Part shown: one piece after another, positions 1 to 10,218 of the stretch | Position numbering within the stretch: the stretch's first letter is position 1 | Layout: every line of letters starts with the position of its first letter | Assembly (NCBI RefSeq): GCF_013087525.1 | Contig: NZ_JABFCS010000001.1 | Coordinates: 868,001-932,000 of the forward strand | DNA from: Ramlibacter montanisoli | GTDB lineage: Bacteria; Pseudomonadota; Gammaproteobacteria; Burkholderiales; Burkholderiaceae_C | DNA: 64,000 nt | Direction of reading: 5' to 3' | Program-made: the position numbers and the translations under genes | Notes under the pieces: model-generated | The model's database searches: none | What the model saw: the letters and a program-made list of their open reading frames with translations, nothing else | What the model was told of the DNA's origin: nothing

Positions 1-1560
<1,560 letters not shown>

Positions 1561-1581
1561 GCGCTGCGATCCGTGCGCGTG

Positions 1582-1947
1582 CTACTGGGGAGACGCGTAG
1601 TGCACGTACGACTCGCGGACCATGCCGTCCGCGTCGAAGAACAGCACCTCGACGACATGCGTGCCCGTGATGCCCTTGTAGTGGATCGCGATGCTGTCGA
1701 CGCCGCGCAGCACGTCCAGCACGGTGAAGTCGATGTGGTCGAACACCTCGAAGCCCTTCTTCACATAGGCGCGCAGCGCCGCCTTGCCATGCACCGTGCC
1801 GCTGGGGTCGTGGCTCAGCCGCGCAACCAGCGGGGAGTGAAAGATGACATCGTCGGTGTAGAACGCCAGCACGCGATCCAGGTCCTTCGACTCGAACGCG
1901 GCGACCCATCGCTTGACGTAGTCAGCCGTCTTCTCCATCGTCAGCAT
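1582..1947 (-). CDS. SnoaL-like / NTF2-fold protein
   Basis: A 121-residue protein of the small cone-shaped NTF2-like fold. Visible landmarks are the N-terminal helix (YVKRWVAAFESKDLDRVLAFY), the TDDVIFHSP strand, the GKAALRAYVKKGFE helix and a terminal strand pair ending VRESYVHYA. Family members are often polyketide cyclases, ketosteroid isomerases or simple binding proteins, so no substrate can be given. The start at 1947 is chosen because AAGGAG lies 7 bases upstream; longer upstream reading in frame lacks family character. The gene is convergent with ligC, 21 bases apart, and has no obvious functional link to it. Confidence 0.75.
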   Translation of the reverse strand: MLTMEKTADYVKRWVAAFESKDLDRVLAFYTDDVIFHSPLVARLSHDPSGTVHGKAALRAYVKKGFEVFDHIDFTVLDVLRGVDSIAIHYKGITGTHVVEVLFFDADGMVRESYVHYASPQ

Positions 1948-2125
1948 CGGCTTCTCCTTTGAGGCGGGTTGCGGGCGCCCGATCCAGGCCGGGCGTCCGT
2001 CAAGTGTGCCACGTGCCCACGTCCGCAACGGCGCGCGGTCGACGCACGTAAGGTTGAGTTGCCCGCCCCCTGCCGCTCCCTTTCGGCCTGAAGGAGTCAT
2101 GGGGATCCGTCATCCCCCAATGGAA

Positions 2126-2147
2126 AAAGCGGCCGTCGGGCCGCTTT
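2126..2147 (-). terminator. Intrinsic terminator of the transglycosylase gene
   Basis: A perfect 9-bp inverted repeat AAAGCGGCC / GGCCGCTTT with a 4-base loop. Read on the minus strand, the stem runs into a T tract (CTTTTTCC), the normal form of a Rho-independent terminator. It lies about 48 bases past the stop of the minus-strand gene ending at 2195. Confidence 0.85.
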
Positions 2148-2194
2148 CCTCTGGTCGCGCACCGCGCCGGTCGCGTGGCTGCCCCATCGCGCGC

Positions 2195-2980
2195 TCAGGT
2201 CCGCAGCATCCGCGCCAGCTCCATCGCTTCCTTCGCGCCCATCGCCGCATTGCGGATGTGGCGCTGCGTCTCCACCGGCAGTTGCGCGGTGTTGAGGCCG
2301 TTCCACTTGTTGCGCCCCTTGATCGACAGGTTGTAGTGCACCGACACGCCTTCGCGCAGCTTGGCGGCGTAGAGCGCGGGGTCCGACTTCAGGTGGCCGA
2401 TCTTGCCGCTGGCCCATTGCGCGCCCATCTTCATGTACTGCGCGGCGGCGAACACGGCTTGCACCGGATCGCTCGGGTCCTTCAGGCCCATGCCCGCGGC
2501 CGTGCGCGGCTCGAACTGCGCCAGGCCGAGGTTGGGGGTGCCGTTCTTGCTGGAGCCGGTGCGCGGGATCCAGGACGTCTCGGCTTCGATCACGCCGTAC
2601 ACGTCGTGGTAGCTCAGCCCCACTTCGCGCAGCCCTGCCTTTTCGGCCGCGGCCTTGGCCAGCAGGATGCGCGACGCCTCGTCGAGCGTCTGCACGGGCT
2701 TGCCGCCCCAGCGCACGGTCTGGAACTTGATGGCGGAGCGCACGGCATCCGCGGAAGCGAACTTCAGGGTCGGCTCGGTGGTCGCGGCAGGCGCGGCGAA
2801 GCGGATCGCGCTTTGCGCGCCCGGCTTGACGGCCTGGACCGCGGCGGCCGCCGGCTGCGTCTTGAACTCGACGGCGACACGCGGCTCGGCACTCGAGACC
2901 TGGCTCGTCAGGGTGACCACGCCGACGGCAGCGGCGGAGAGAATGGCCCGGGCGGAGGAGGTCGTGAGGAATCGGCGCAT
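2195..2980 (-). CDS. Exported lytic-transglycosylase-like protein (SLT fold)
   Basis: A 261-residue protein with a signal peptide of about 31 residues (hydrophobic ILSAAAVGVVTL, cleavage near SSA-EP), so it acts in the periplasm or outside. Residues 35-100 are a low-complexity Ala-rich linker. Residues about 104-225 resemble the lysozyme-like SLT domain: VIEAETSW around 130-137 corresponds to the family's catalytic I..ES.F segment (Glu134 most likely), and GLAQFEPRTA at 152-161 corresponds to the G(L/I)MQ motif. Such enzymes cut the peptidoglycan glycan strand to leave 1,6-anhydro ends. AAGGA precedes the ATG, and a strong terminator follows the gene, so it is monocistronic. It is divergent from the regulator at 3309. 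Function is by fold; exact enzyme class is uncertain. Confidence 0.75.
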   Translation of the reverse strand: MRRFLTTSSARAILSAAAVGVVTLTSQVSSAEPRVAVEFKTQPAAAAVQAVKPGAQSAIRFAAPAATTEPTLKFASADAVRSAIKFQTVRWGGKPVQTLDEASRILLAKAAAEKAGLREVGLSYHDVYGVIEAETSWIPRTGSSKNGTPNLGLAQFEPRTAAGMGLKDPSDPVQAVFAAAQYMKMGAQWASGKIGHLKSDPALYAAKLREGVSVHYNLSIKGRNKWNGLNTAQLPVETQRHIRNAAMGAKEAMELARMLRT

Positions 2981-3308
2981 CGTGTGTAGGTCCTTCTTGA
3001 TCAGCGTGTAGGCGGTATCTGATAGACCGGTAGGACGCGTGGAAGTTCGAAGCTCAGCACGGACCTATTCGCGCTTTGGGCACCTGAATCCGCCTGATTC
3101 GAATGCTTCAACGTACTGCTGTGCTCCCTGTGCGGGCACACACGCGGTTACGTGGCGCATGGCGTGTTTCCATAAGCGCCGCCACCGGTACGGAAAGCTC
3201 TTAATGCGGCGCGGAGCACGCTGCCCAGAATCGCTACCTCATCGTGCAAGCGACCTTGCAAGCGCTGCCGATGCGGTTCCAGGCACACGCAGGAGGGGAG
3301 GGGCACCC
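2981..3308. promoter_or_regulatory. Divergent intergenic region with a TGCAAGCG direct repeat
   Basis: These 328 bases separate two divergent genes and must hold promoters for both. No gene was found. I could not identify a convincing sigma-70 pair. Two copies of TGCAAGCG at 3245-3252 and 3257-3264 (12 bases apart) sit about 45 bases before the regulator start and could be a binding site, for example for autoregulation, but this is only a pattern. The base composition is slightly less GC-rich than the neighbours. Confidence 0.4.
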
Positions 3309-4277
3309 ATGCTGTATCTGTACCTGTTCGGGCATCTCTCGGTCGCCGGCGGCGACGGGGCCGTGGCCGGCGCGGCCGTCGAGCTGCCGGGCCGCCCCGG
3401 CAGCCTGCTGGCGTATCTCGCGCTCGCGCGCGGCCGCTTCTTCGCGCGCAGCGAGCTGGTGGCGGCGCTGTGGCCGGAGCAGACCGAAGGCGGCACCATC
3501 CGTTCGCTCAACACCGTGCTGTGGCGGCTGCGCAAGGCGCTGTCGCGCCCGCCGCTGCAGCAGCGTGAAGTGGTCGTGTGCGACCGGCGCGGCGCGATCG
3601 GCCTGCCGGTCGAAGCGGACCTGCACCTCGACGTCGACGAGTTCTCGCGCCTGGTGGGGCCCTCGCTCGCCAGGCCGCTGGAGCAGCTGCAGCCGGCCGA
3701 CGTGGAGCACCTGCGGCGCGGCGTCGGCCTCTACCGCGACGACATCCTGGCCGGCTTCGGCGAGGACTGGGCGCTGCGTGCGCGCGAGCTGCACCGGCGC
3801 ACGCTGCTCAACGCGCTCGGCCGCCTGATGCAGCTGAGCGCGCTGGCGCAGGACTACCCGCGCGCGATCGGCTATGCGCAGGACATCCTGGATCGCGACG
3901 CGCTGCGCGAAGACGTGCATCGCGAGCTGATGCGCCTCTACCTCCTGAACGGCCAGCGCGCCCGCGCGCTGCAGCAGTTCGAGACCTGCCGCGCGTCGCT
4001 GCGGCGGGAACTGGCGATCGAGCCGATGCGCGAGACGATGGCGGTGTACCAGCGCATCGCCGACAGCGCCGTGGGCCGCGCCAGCGAAGCGCAGTCCGCG
4101 CCCGAGTGGCCGGCCCAGCCCGCCTGGCTGGCGATTCCCGGCGACCACGCCTTCGCCAGTCCCGAGGGGCAGCTCACCTTGCGCGAGCTGGTCGGGCGCG
4201 CGCACTGGTACGTGGCGCAGGCGGACGCGCGCTTGCGCGGCACGAACGAGGAGCCGGACGCGCGGCCCTCCGCCTGA
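3309..4277 (+). CDS. SARP/BTAD-type transcriptional activator
   Basis: A 322-residue regulator. Residues about 1-95 form an OmpR-type winged helix (FGHLSVAGG, then ARGRFFARSELVAALWPE and RSLNTVLWRLRKAL as recognition helix). Residues about 100-250 form the bacterial transcriptional activation domain, a TPR-like helical array with the typical EDWALRARELHRR, YAQDILDRDALREDVHRELMRLY and ALQQFETCRASLRRELAIEP segments. This layout matches SARP regulators, which bind direct repeats one helical turn apart and activate by placing RNA polymerase. A ribosome site AGGAGGGGAGG precedes the ATG, which settles the start. The gene is convergent, without a single spacer base, with the operon ending at 4278. 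A four-copy 11-bp repeat upstream of that operon (20828-20881) is the obvious candidate target. That regulatory link is inference. Confidence 0.85.
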   Translation: MLYLYLFGHLSVAGGDGAVAGAAVELPGRPGSLLAYLALARGRFFARSELVAALWPEQTEGGTIRSLNTVLWRLRKALSRPPLQQREVVVCDRRGAIGLPVEADLHLDVDEFSRLVGPSLARPLEQLQPADVEHLRRGVGLYRDDILAGFGEDWALRARELHRRTLLNALGRLMQLSALAQDYPRAIGYAQDILDRDALREDVHRELMRLYLLNGQRARALQQFETCRASLRRELAIEPMRETMAVYQRIADSAVGRASEAQSAPEWPAQPAWLAIPGDHAFASPEGQLTLRELVGRAHWYVAQADARLRGTNEEPDARPSA

Positions 4278-5744
4278 CTATCGACGCGGCGCGGTGGTGG
4301 GCCGTGGCGTTGCCGCCGGCGCAGTGGTGGGCCGCGGCGTCGCGCCGGGAGCGGACCTGGGTGCGGGCGTCCCGGTCGGCGCGGGCGTCGGGGCCGGCGT
4401 CCCGGTCGGAGCAGGCGTCGGCGTCGGTGTGCCGGTCGGCGCGGGTGTCGGCGTCGGCGTGGGCCGCGGTGTCGGGCTCGGCGTCGTCGTCGGCGGCGGC
4501 CGCAGCGGCTCCGCGGACAGCGCCGGCGGCGTCCCCCGCGCACGGCCGTGTCCACGCCGGCGCGCCGCGTGTCCTCCGAGGTCCGTGCCGCCGCGATCCG
4601 CTCGTTGGTGCTGCGCGCCGCGGCCAGCTCGATTTCGCGGTCCGGGTTGAGGCTCGCATTGCGCACGCGGTCGGCCTGCGCCTGCGCGGCCAGCCGGTTC
4701 AGCGGGATGGCGTCGGTGTGGAAGTTCAGTTCGACCGAGGAGGTCAGGTCCGCGCTGGTGTTCATCTCCTCGGTGGTCTGCGAGCGATCGGTGCTGACGT
4801 AGGAGATGGTGTTCTCCACGTCGGCGCTCACGCCCCAGGCGCCCATGCCGAAGCTGCCGCTGGCGCGCACCCGGTTCTGCATGCCGAACTGGCTGCCGCG
4901 GTCGCGCGTGGCGGCGCTGCGCGTGTCGATGTGGAAGCGCATGGCGGCGTTGATGCGGCCGGAATCGATCACGATGCGCTGCATCCCCCATCTGCACCAT
5001 GGTGGCCAGCATGCCCTGGCGCTGGCGCGCGAGCTGCCGCCGCGCCAGCGGCACCAGCGCCTCGGGGTTGCCGCCGGCGCTGAACTCCTCTCCCTCCTGC
5101 ACGCCGAGCGCGGCGCGCAGGGCCTCCTCCGACGGCATGCTGCCGCCGGCCTTCAGGCGCAGGCGCGGCGGCTCCACGTCCTCGGGGTCGGGCGGTTCCT
5201 CGCCGGGCTCGGGCGGCTCGGGCAGGTCCATCTCGAAGCTGGCCGGGAAATGGTCCACCAGCCAGGCGCGCACCTGCACCTCGTTGGTCTGCGTCTGCTC
5301 GAAGCCGCCGGCGGTGCTGGACACGGCGTTGAGCAGCTGCAGGTACTGCTGCAGCTGCGCCTGGCTCGAGTCGTTCATGGCGCGGAATACGCCATTGAGC
5401 AGGTCGGTCACGAAGCGCGGGAAGGAGATCGCCTCCAGCGTGTCGCGCGTGACCTGCGCCATGCGCGAGGCCGATTCGCCGAAGCCGGGGTCCTGCAGCG
5501 CGCGGGCCACCGGCCGGGCGTCGATCTGCGCCTGCGCCGCGCGTTCCTCGGCGATGCAGTCGGCGGCCAGCTGTCCCACCTTCACCATCGCCTGCGCCAG
5601 CTCGCGCCGCTGCACCGGATCCAGCTCCTGGTAGGCGGGTGTTCCGAGCAGCACGCTGCGCACGGCGCCGCGCAGCCAGTCGGGCGGCGTGGCGCGCAGC
5701 GGCGCCTGCGCTTCAGGCCGCGAGGGCGTGGCGACGCTCGTCAT
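4278..5744 (-). CDS. Family-1 protein D (unknown function) with Pro/Thr repeat tail; two frame breaks
   Basis: This is the fourth and most divergent copy of the operon's repeated family 1. Its N-terminal helical module ([27 protein letters not shown]) matches the same region of the copies at 6576 and 7815. The family core follows: [13 protein letters not shown]..., then RAWLVDHFP, then [22 protein letters not shown] and [18 protein letters not shown]. The reading frame breaks twice. In the C5 run 4985-4989 one base is extra, and in the C5 run 4533-4537 one base is missing. The two breaks compensate, and only the shifted middle segment carries the family motifs, so the protein is probably continuous at about 488 residues. 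The C-terminus is a Pro/Thr/Ala tail with three 10-residue repeats. No signal peptide and no known enzymatic motif. It is the last gene of the operon. Confidence 0.7.
   Translation of the reverse strand: MTSVATPSRPEAQAPLRATPPDWLRGAVRSVLLGTPAYQELDPVQRRELAQAMVKVGQLAADCIAEERAAQAQIDARPVARALQDPGFGESASRMAQVTRDTLEAISFPRFVTDLLNGVFRAMNDSSQAQLQQYLQLLNAVSSTAGGFEQTQTNEVQVRAWLVDHFPASFEMDLPEPPEPGEEPPDPEDVEPPRLRLKAGGSMPSEEALRAALGVQEGEEFSAGGNPEALVPLARRQLARQRQGMLATMVQMGDAAHRDRFRPHQRRHALPHRHAQRRHARPRQPVRHAEPGARQRQLRHGRLGRERRRGEHHLLRQHRSLADHRGDEHQRGPDLLGRTELPHRRHPAEPAGRAGAGRPRAQCEPQPGPRNRAGRGAQHQRADRGGTDLGGHAARRRGHGRARGTPPALSAEPLRPPPTTTPSPTPRPTPTPTPAPTGTPTPTPAPTGTPAPTPAPTGTPAPRSAPGATPRPTTAPAATPRPTTAPRR
4359..4448 (-). 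repeat. Three tandem 30-bp coding repeats ([10 protein letters not shown] units)
   Basis: Within the end of the preceding gene, three 30-bp units in frame encode [20 protein letters not shown] and [10 protein letters not shown]. They form a rigid Pro/Thr linker or stalk at the extreme C-terminus. Similar but irregular PTP/PTT sequence flanks them. Confidence 0.8.
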
Positions 5745-6565
5745 GGCGGTTCAGCGAAGACCAGGCCAGGCGCCAGCCCTGTGCGGACGCGAGCAGCCGC
5801 TGCCCCTCGGCACTGGCGGGATCGAAGGCATAGGCCTGCGTGATGCCGCGTGCCAGCCACTGCAGCACCTCGGCCCCATGCCGCCCCAGCTCCACCCGGT
5901 CGCGCGACTGCTGCACGCCCTGGCCGTGCACGCTGCCGACCGCGCCCACCAGTCCCCACAGGTCGTGCACGCCGAAGGCGCCTTGCAGCATGCGGTCGCG
6001 CAGGAAGCGCGTGGCCTGCGAAAGCGCGATGACGATGTCGTTGGCGGCGAACTGCGCCATGCCCACCACGCGCGGGGACAGCCAGGCGCCCAGCGCGTCC
6101 GCGGCCTGCTCCAGCACGATGCGGGCGCGGATGTCCCCGGGCGCGGCGGGTGGTCCAGCGTGTCCGCCAGCGCATCGCACAGTGCCTGCATCAGCGGATA
6201 GAAATCCGCCGGCTCGAACACCTGCGCGAACAGCGTCTCGCGTTCTTCGGCGGTGAGGCGTTCGCGCCGCCCCTGCCAGAAGGCGGCGATCAGTTGGGCG
6301 GTCGGCCCGAGCGGCTGCGTGATGGCGCCGCTGGCGAACAGGCCGGCCACCAGCTCCGCGGTGCGCAGCAGGCCGGACTGCTCCAGTTCGCTGGCCAGGT
6401 ACAGCGGGGCCAGCACCTCCAGGTTGCGCGCGTCCTCCTCGGTGGGCGCGGAGTCCGGCAGCTCGATGTCGCCCAGGTCGGCCAGCGCGCGGGCGAGCGC
6501 GCGCAGCAGCGGGGCATCGCGGCGCGGCGCCTGCGCGGGCGGGGGAAGATCGCGACCGCGTGCAT
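5713..6565 (-). CDS. Family-2 protein (unknown function), short copy; two frame breaks
   Basis: An all-helical protein of about 284 residues once two single-base gaps are allowed for. One base is missing in the G5 run 6541-6545 and one near 6148-6150. It then reads [17 protein letters not shown], through [15 protein letters not shown], to [21 protein letters not shown], with tail [12 protein letters not shown]. It aligns by eye with residues about 345-555 of the 669-residue protein encoded at 10219-12228: [16 protein letters not shown] against ERITESERRDLYMRVF, and [15 protein letters not shown] against NAFGARDMWQVIDQV. The start at 6565 is inferred; an ATG at 6579 overlaps the upstream stop but is in another frame. 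Its 3' end overlaps the start of the next gene by 32 bases. No function is known; it may pair with the long copy. Confidence 0.6.
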
Positions 6566-6575
6566 GGCGCGGGCC

Positions 6576-7793
6576 TCATCGCGCCGCCACCGCAGCGGGC
6601 GCCGGGGCCGCGGCGCGCGCCGAAGGCGTGGTGTTGGGATCGACCGGCAGCGAATTGCCCTGGATGGCGGCGATCATGCCCGGCGAGGCCATCTTCTCCA
6701 TCGGGAAGTAGTCGCTCTTGAAGTTCACGCGCACCTCGCCACTGAGCTTGGCCTTGACCTCGGCCTTGGACTCCGAGGTCTCGTCCACCGCGGAGGCCAC
6801 CGTCGTGACGTGACGCTGCACGTTCTCGTTGACCGAGCCGGCCGCGCCCCAGCCGAAGTGGACGCCGGCGGCGCTGGTGTTGCGGTTCATGCTGGAGGCG
6901 CTGTCGTACAGCGAGGCGCGCGCTTCGCGCTTGGCCTGGTCGCTGGCCTTGAGGTCGAACACCACCTTGGCGTTGATCGCGCCGTCGGTGACCACGATGC
7001 GGTTGATGCCCAGCACCACCATGGAGGCCAGCAGCTGCTGGCGGCTGCGCGCCATCTGCAGCCGCGCGGCCATCACCAGCCGGCTTTCCTGCTCGGGATC
7101 GGACAGGTCGGTGACCGGCTCGGCCAGGCCCATCTCCGTGTTGATCTGCTGCAGCACCGCGTCGGCGTTCTCCGCGGTGACGGCCAGCCGCGGCTGGCCG
7201 CTCTCGTCCTCCTGCGCCGCTTCCTCGTCCAGGCCGATGGATTCCGGGTACTTGTCGACCAGCCAGTCGCGCGCGTTGTTCAGGCTGATGTTGTCCTGCG
7301 CGAACTGGTCCACCGTCTGCGCCACCGACTTGAGCAGCTGCCCGTAGGCGTTCATCTGCTGGATGCTGGCGTTGACGATGGCCTGGAACACGTTCTGGAT
7401 CAGGCCGCCCACGAAGTTGGGGAAATCGACCGAGCCCACCAGGTTGCGGAACTGCTCCACGCCCTGGCGCACCGCGCCGGCCTGGAAGTCGGCGCCCGCG
7501 AAGGTGCCGATCTTGTCGGAGGCCTTGCCCTTCGCGTTTTCCACGGCGCCGGCCTGCGCGCGCGCCAGCGGCGCTTCCTGGCCGCGGGACAGCACGCCCT
7601 GGCCGGGCGTCAGTTCCTGCTTCGCCAGGCCGTCGGGATTGGCCATGTACGAGGCGACCCGCACCATGGTGCGCGCCAGGTCGCGTTGCTGCTCCAGCGG
7701 CATGGCCCGGAAGCCGGGCGAGCGCTCGAGCAGCCGGCGCACCGGCGGCCGCACAGCGGACAGCGTTTCGTCGTCCAGCCAGGCTTGGCTCAT
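6576..7793 (-). CDS. Family-1 protein C (unknown function)
   Basis: A 405-residue protein without signal peptide or membrane segments. The N-terminal helical module (residues about 14-54, VRRLLERSPGFRAMPLEQQ) is shared with the copies at 4278 and 7815. The family core starts at about 120 with VDFPNFVGGLIQNVFQAIV, ASIQQMNAYGQLL and NARDWLVDKYPES. A second block near 252-284 reads QQLLASMVVLGINRIVVTDG and INAKVVFDLKASD. A Gly/Ser/Asn-rich loop follows, and then a strand GEVRVNFKSDYFPMEKMA near 352. The tail is Ala/Pro-rich. The gene lies 21 bases after its sister copy and just before the short family-2 gene. The NRIVVTDG-AKV strand pair and the late VNFKSD strand suggest a helical plus beta-sandwich body, perhaps a structural or assembling protein, but that is a guess. 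Confidence 0.72.
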   Translation of the reverse strand: MSQAWLDDETLSAVRPPVRRLLERSPGFRAMPLEQQRDLARTMVRVASYMANPDGLAKQELTPGQGVLSRGQEAPLARAQAGAVENAKGKASDKIGTFAGADFQAGAVRQGVEQFRNLVGSVDFPNFVGGLIQNVFQAIVNASIQQMNAYGQLLKSVAQTVDQFAQDNISLNNARDWLVDKYPESIGLDEEAAQEDESGQPRLAVTAENADAVLQQINTEMGLAEPVTDLSDPEQESRLVMAARLQMARSRQQLLASMVVLGINRIVVTDGAINAKVVFDLKASDQAKREARASLYDSASSMNRNTSAAGVHFGWGAAGSVNENVQRHVTTVASAVDETSESKAEVKAKLSGEVRVNFKSDYFPMEKMASPGMIAAIQGNSLPVDPNTTPSARAAAPAPAAVAAR

Positions 7794-7814
7794 GGCGGTT
7801 CTCCGCGCCCGGGT

Positions 7815-9125
7815 TCAGCGGGCAGGCGCCGCCGCGGCGGCGGGGGCAGGGGCGGGCGCGGTGGCGGCGGGTGCCGGCGCGGTGCCGGGCACCGGCCGCG
7901 AGGCGAGCGTCTTCACCATGCCGGGCTGGGCATTCATCTGGATCGCGGCGATGTTCTCCGGGTTGGCCATCTTCTCCAGCGGCAGGTAGTCGCTCTTGAA
8001 GTTCACCTCCACCGCGCCGGTGAGCTGCGCCTTGGTCTGCAGCTGCGAGTCGTCCATCAGCTTCTGCGTGCTCATGAGCTTGACCACGGGCTGCTGCGAG
8101 TACTTGTAGTTGCCCTTGGCGTAATAGCTGCCGTCGCGCCGCTCTTCGCCTTCCTCGCTCTTGCTGTAGCTGCCGCCCTCGCTCTTGCTCTCGTAGTCGC
8201 CCGACCAGGTGCTGGTGGTCTGCAGGTTGCCGTAGCGGTCCTTCTCGTGGTCGAACTTGGTGGCGCTGAAGGCGTAGCGGCGGCTGTCGCTGGCCTTGAA
8301 GTCGAACACCACCTTGGCGCTGATCTTGCCGTCGGTGACCACGATGCGGTTGATGCCCATCATCACCATGGTGGCGAGCAGCTGCTGGCGGCCGGTGGCC
8401 AGCTGGGTGCGCGCGGCCGGCACCAGCGCGGCCTCCACCACCTCGTCGTCCAGGCTGGTCAGCGGGCGCTCCAGCGGGAGCGAACGGTTCAGGCGGTCCA
8501 CGGCGGAACGCTCGTCCACGCCTTCGCGCAGCGTCACCCGCGGCTGCGCGGAGCCGCCGTCGCCGCCGAAGTCACCGAAGCCGTCGTCGCCGGTGCCCAG
8601 CTCGAACAGGTCGGGGAACTGCTCGATCAGGTGGTCGCGGCCCTGGTTGTCGGTGGTGTTGTCGTCGCGGAACTGGTTCAGGCTCTTGCTGACGTCGGCC
8701 ACCAGCTTGGCGTAGGCCTCCATCTGCTGGATCGAGCTGTCGACGATGGAATGGAACACGCCCTGGATCAGGCCGGACACGAAGCCGGGGAAGTTCACGC
8801 CCTGCACCATCCCGACCATGTTCTCCACGCCGGCGCGCACGGCCTGGCCGAACTGCGGCGGCTGCGGGTCGCCCGCCAGCGCGCGCACCTGCGGGCTCTG
8901 GCGCTTCAGGCGCACGCCGTCGGGCTCGGCCAGGTAGCTGCCGATCTGCACCAGGTCGTGCGCGAGCTGGCGGCGCGTCGTGTCCGGCAGCGCGTTGAAG
9001 GCCTGGCTGCGCTGCAGCAGCCCGCGCACCGCCTGGCGCGCGGCATCGACGGTCTCGCGGCTCGCGACGGGCGCGGCCTGCGGCGGCGGGCGGCGCGCGG
9101 AGACGGGGAACACGGAAGCGGTCAT
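7815..9125 (-). CDS. Family-1 protein B (unknown function)
   Basis: A 436-residue copy of family 1. The N-terminal module covers about 25-70 (LLQRSQAFNALPDTTRRQLA and SYLAEPDG). The FPGFVSGLIQGVFHSIVDSS block is near 112-131, then SIQQMEAYAKLV, and QGRDHLIEQFPDL near 161. The second block QQLLATMVMMGINRIVVTDG spans 247-266, followed by KISAKVVFDFKASD. The insertion between 290 and 350 is very rich in Tyr, Ser, Gly and Lys (YESKSEGGSYSKSEEGEE), unlike the other copies. AVEVNFKSDYLPLEKMANPE follows at 371-390. The tail is Ala/Pro-rich. It sits 27 bases after the DMATS-like gene in the same operon. No catalytic motif was seen. The variable insert between conserved blocks suggests an exposed loop that has diverged between copies. 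Confidence 0.74.
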   Translation of the reverse strand: MTASVFPVSARRPPPQAAPVASRETVDAARQAVRGLLQRSQAFNALPDTTRRQLAHDLVQIGSYLAEPDGVRLKRQSPQVRALAGDPQPPQFGQAVRAGVENMVGMVQGVNFPGFVSGLIQGVFHSIVDSSIQQMEAYAKLVADVSKSLNQFRDDNTTDNQGRDHLIEQFPDLFELGTGDDGFGDFGGDGGSAQPRVTLREGVDERSAVDRLNRSLPLERPLTSLDDEVVEAALVPAARTQLATGRQQLLATMVMMGINRIVVTDGKISAKVVFDFKASDSRRYAFSATKFDHEKDRYGNLQTTSTWSGDYESKSEGGSYSKSEEGEERRDGSYYAKGNYKYSQQPVVKLMSTQKLMDDSQLQTKAQLTGAVEVNFKSDYLPLEKMANPENIAAIQMNAQPGMVKTLASRPVPGTAPAPAATAPAPAPAAAAAPAR

Positions 9126-9152
9126 GGGGGGCTCCGTTTCGGTTCGGGGCGG

Positions 9153-10209
9153 TCAGGCTTCGTAGGCGCGCGATTCCTCGAGCGTGTCGCGCATCTCGAA
9201 CTCGATCGGCCGCACGTACAGGCTGATGCGCGCCGGCGAGCTCGGGGTGACGCGCACCGAGAGCACGGAGAAGTGGCCCTGCTCGCTGGCGTCGTCGACG
9301 CCGAAGGCGCTCAGCCAGCGCTCCAGCGCCGCGACCTGGCGCGGGCGCTCCGCCAGGCCCAGGCGCAGCAGGTCGAGGAAGCGCGCCGGCAGGTCGGGCA
9401 CGGCCGCCAGCAGGATCTCCAGCTTCATCTCCACGCCTTGGGGCGTGTCGCGCATGCCGACCAGCACGCCGCCATTGGGCAGCTCGAAAGCGGCCGCCCA
9501 GGGCCACGCCGACCACGCGCATCAGGCTGGGCAGCTGGTGGCCGATGCCCAGGCGGTTCATCAGGGGGCCGAGCGCCGTCAGCGTGAGCGGTCCCTTGTG
9601 CAGGAAGGTCACGCGCTGGCTGGCCGCGTCCTTCTTGCAGCCGATCGAGGTGAAGATCGGCGACAGCGTCGGCATCTCGGTCATCACCATGCGCGTCAGG
9701 CGCGCGAGCCGCGGCGCCAGCGCATCGATCTGCGAGGGCGCGAGCTCGTAGTAGATCTTGGCGGCGAACAGGCCGTCCTCGTCGAAGGCGCTGCCGAACC
9801 AGGCGCCGTAGTTCATCCAGCCCAGCCCGCCGAAGCCGCGCCATTCCTCGCTGCGCGCGTCGAACCAGTTCAGGGCGTCGCGCCCGAAGAAGGGCGAGAT
9901 GAGGCGCCGCATCTCGCGCGTGGCCTCGTCGCGCCGCGCCACCGGCGAGGCGCCGGGGCCCAGCGGCTCGATGGTGAAGCGCAGCGTGTCGGGCTCGGTC
10001 TCCGAGAACGAGGGCTCGAAGGGCACCGCGCCCGGCGTCAGCTGGTTGTGCGCGTAGGCCAGGTCGTCATCGGGCCGGTAGAAGGTGCGCTCGATCAGCG
10101 GACCCATGATGGGCAGCGGGTCGCGCACGCCCAGGGCGCGCGAGGCCTGCGCCAGCGACTGCTTCACGTGCGCGGCCATCGACGGCCTGGAGTGGTCGGC
10201 GTATGCCAT
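9153..10209 (-). CDS. Possible aromatic prenyltransferase-like (DMATS/ABBA) protein; one frame break
   Basis: A protein of about 351 residues after one extra base in the A3 run 9487-9489 is discounted (..ALGGRFELPNGGVLVGMRD..). The N-terminal part carries LRFTIEPLGPGASP, close in form to the R-F-S-(F/I)-E-P-(I/L)-G segment of DMATS-type aromatic prenyltransferases. Later strands AAKIYYELAP and ISLYVRPIEF resemble the K-(I/V)-Y strands of that barrel. DMATS enzymes attach isoprenoid groups to indole or phenolic rings. Other family residues could not be checked, and the similarity may reflect fold rather than chemistry. The gene follows the 669-residue family-2 gene by 9 bases and precedes two family-1 genes, so it is a standard member of the operon. 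GGAGCGG precedes the ATG. Confidence 0.45.
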
Positions 10210-10218
10210 GGCCGCTCC

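Noticed and set aside
4359..4448. CRISPR-like array
   Set aside because: The units are adjacent without spacers and lie in frame inside a coding region.
6150..9587. Very long open frame (over 1100 codons) on the plus strand opposite the operon
   Set aside because: It is a shadow in GC-rich DNA. The minus-strand frames carry family motifs, ribosome sites and overlaps; this one is His/Arg/Ala-rich without domains.
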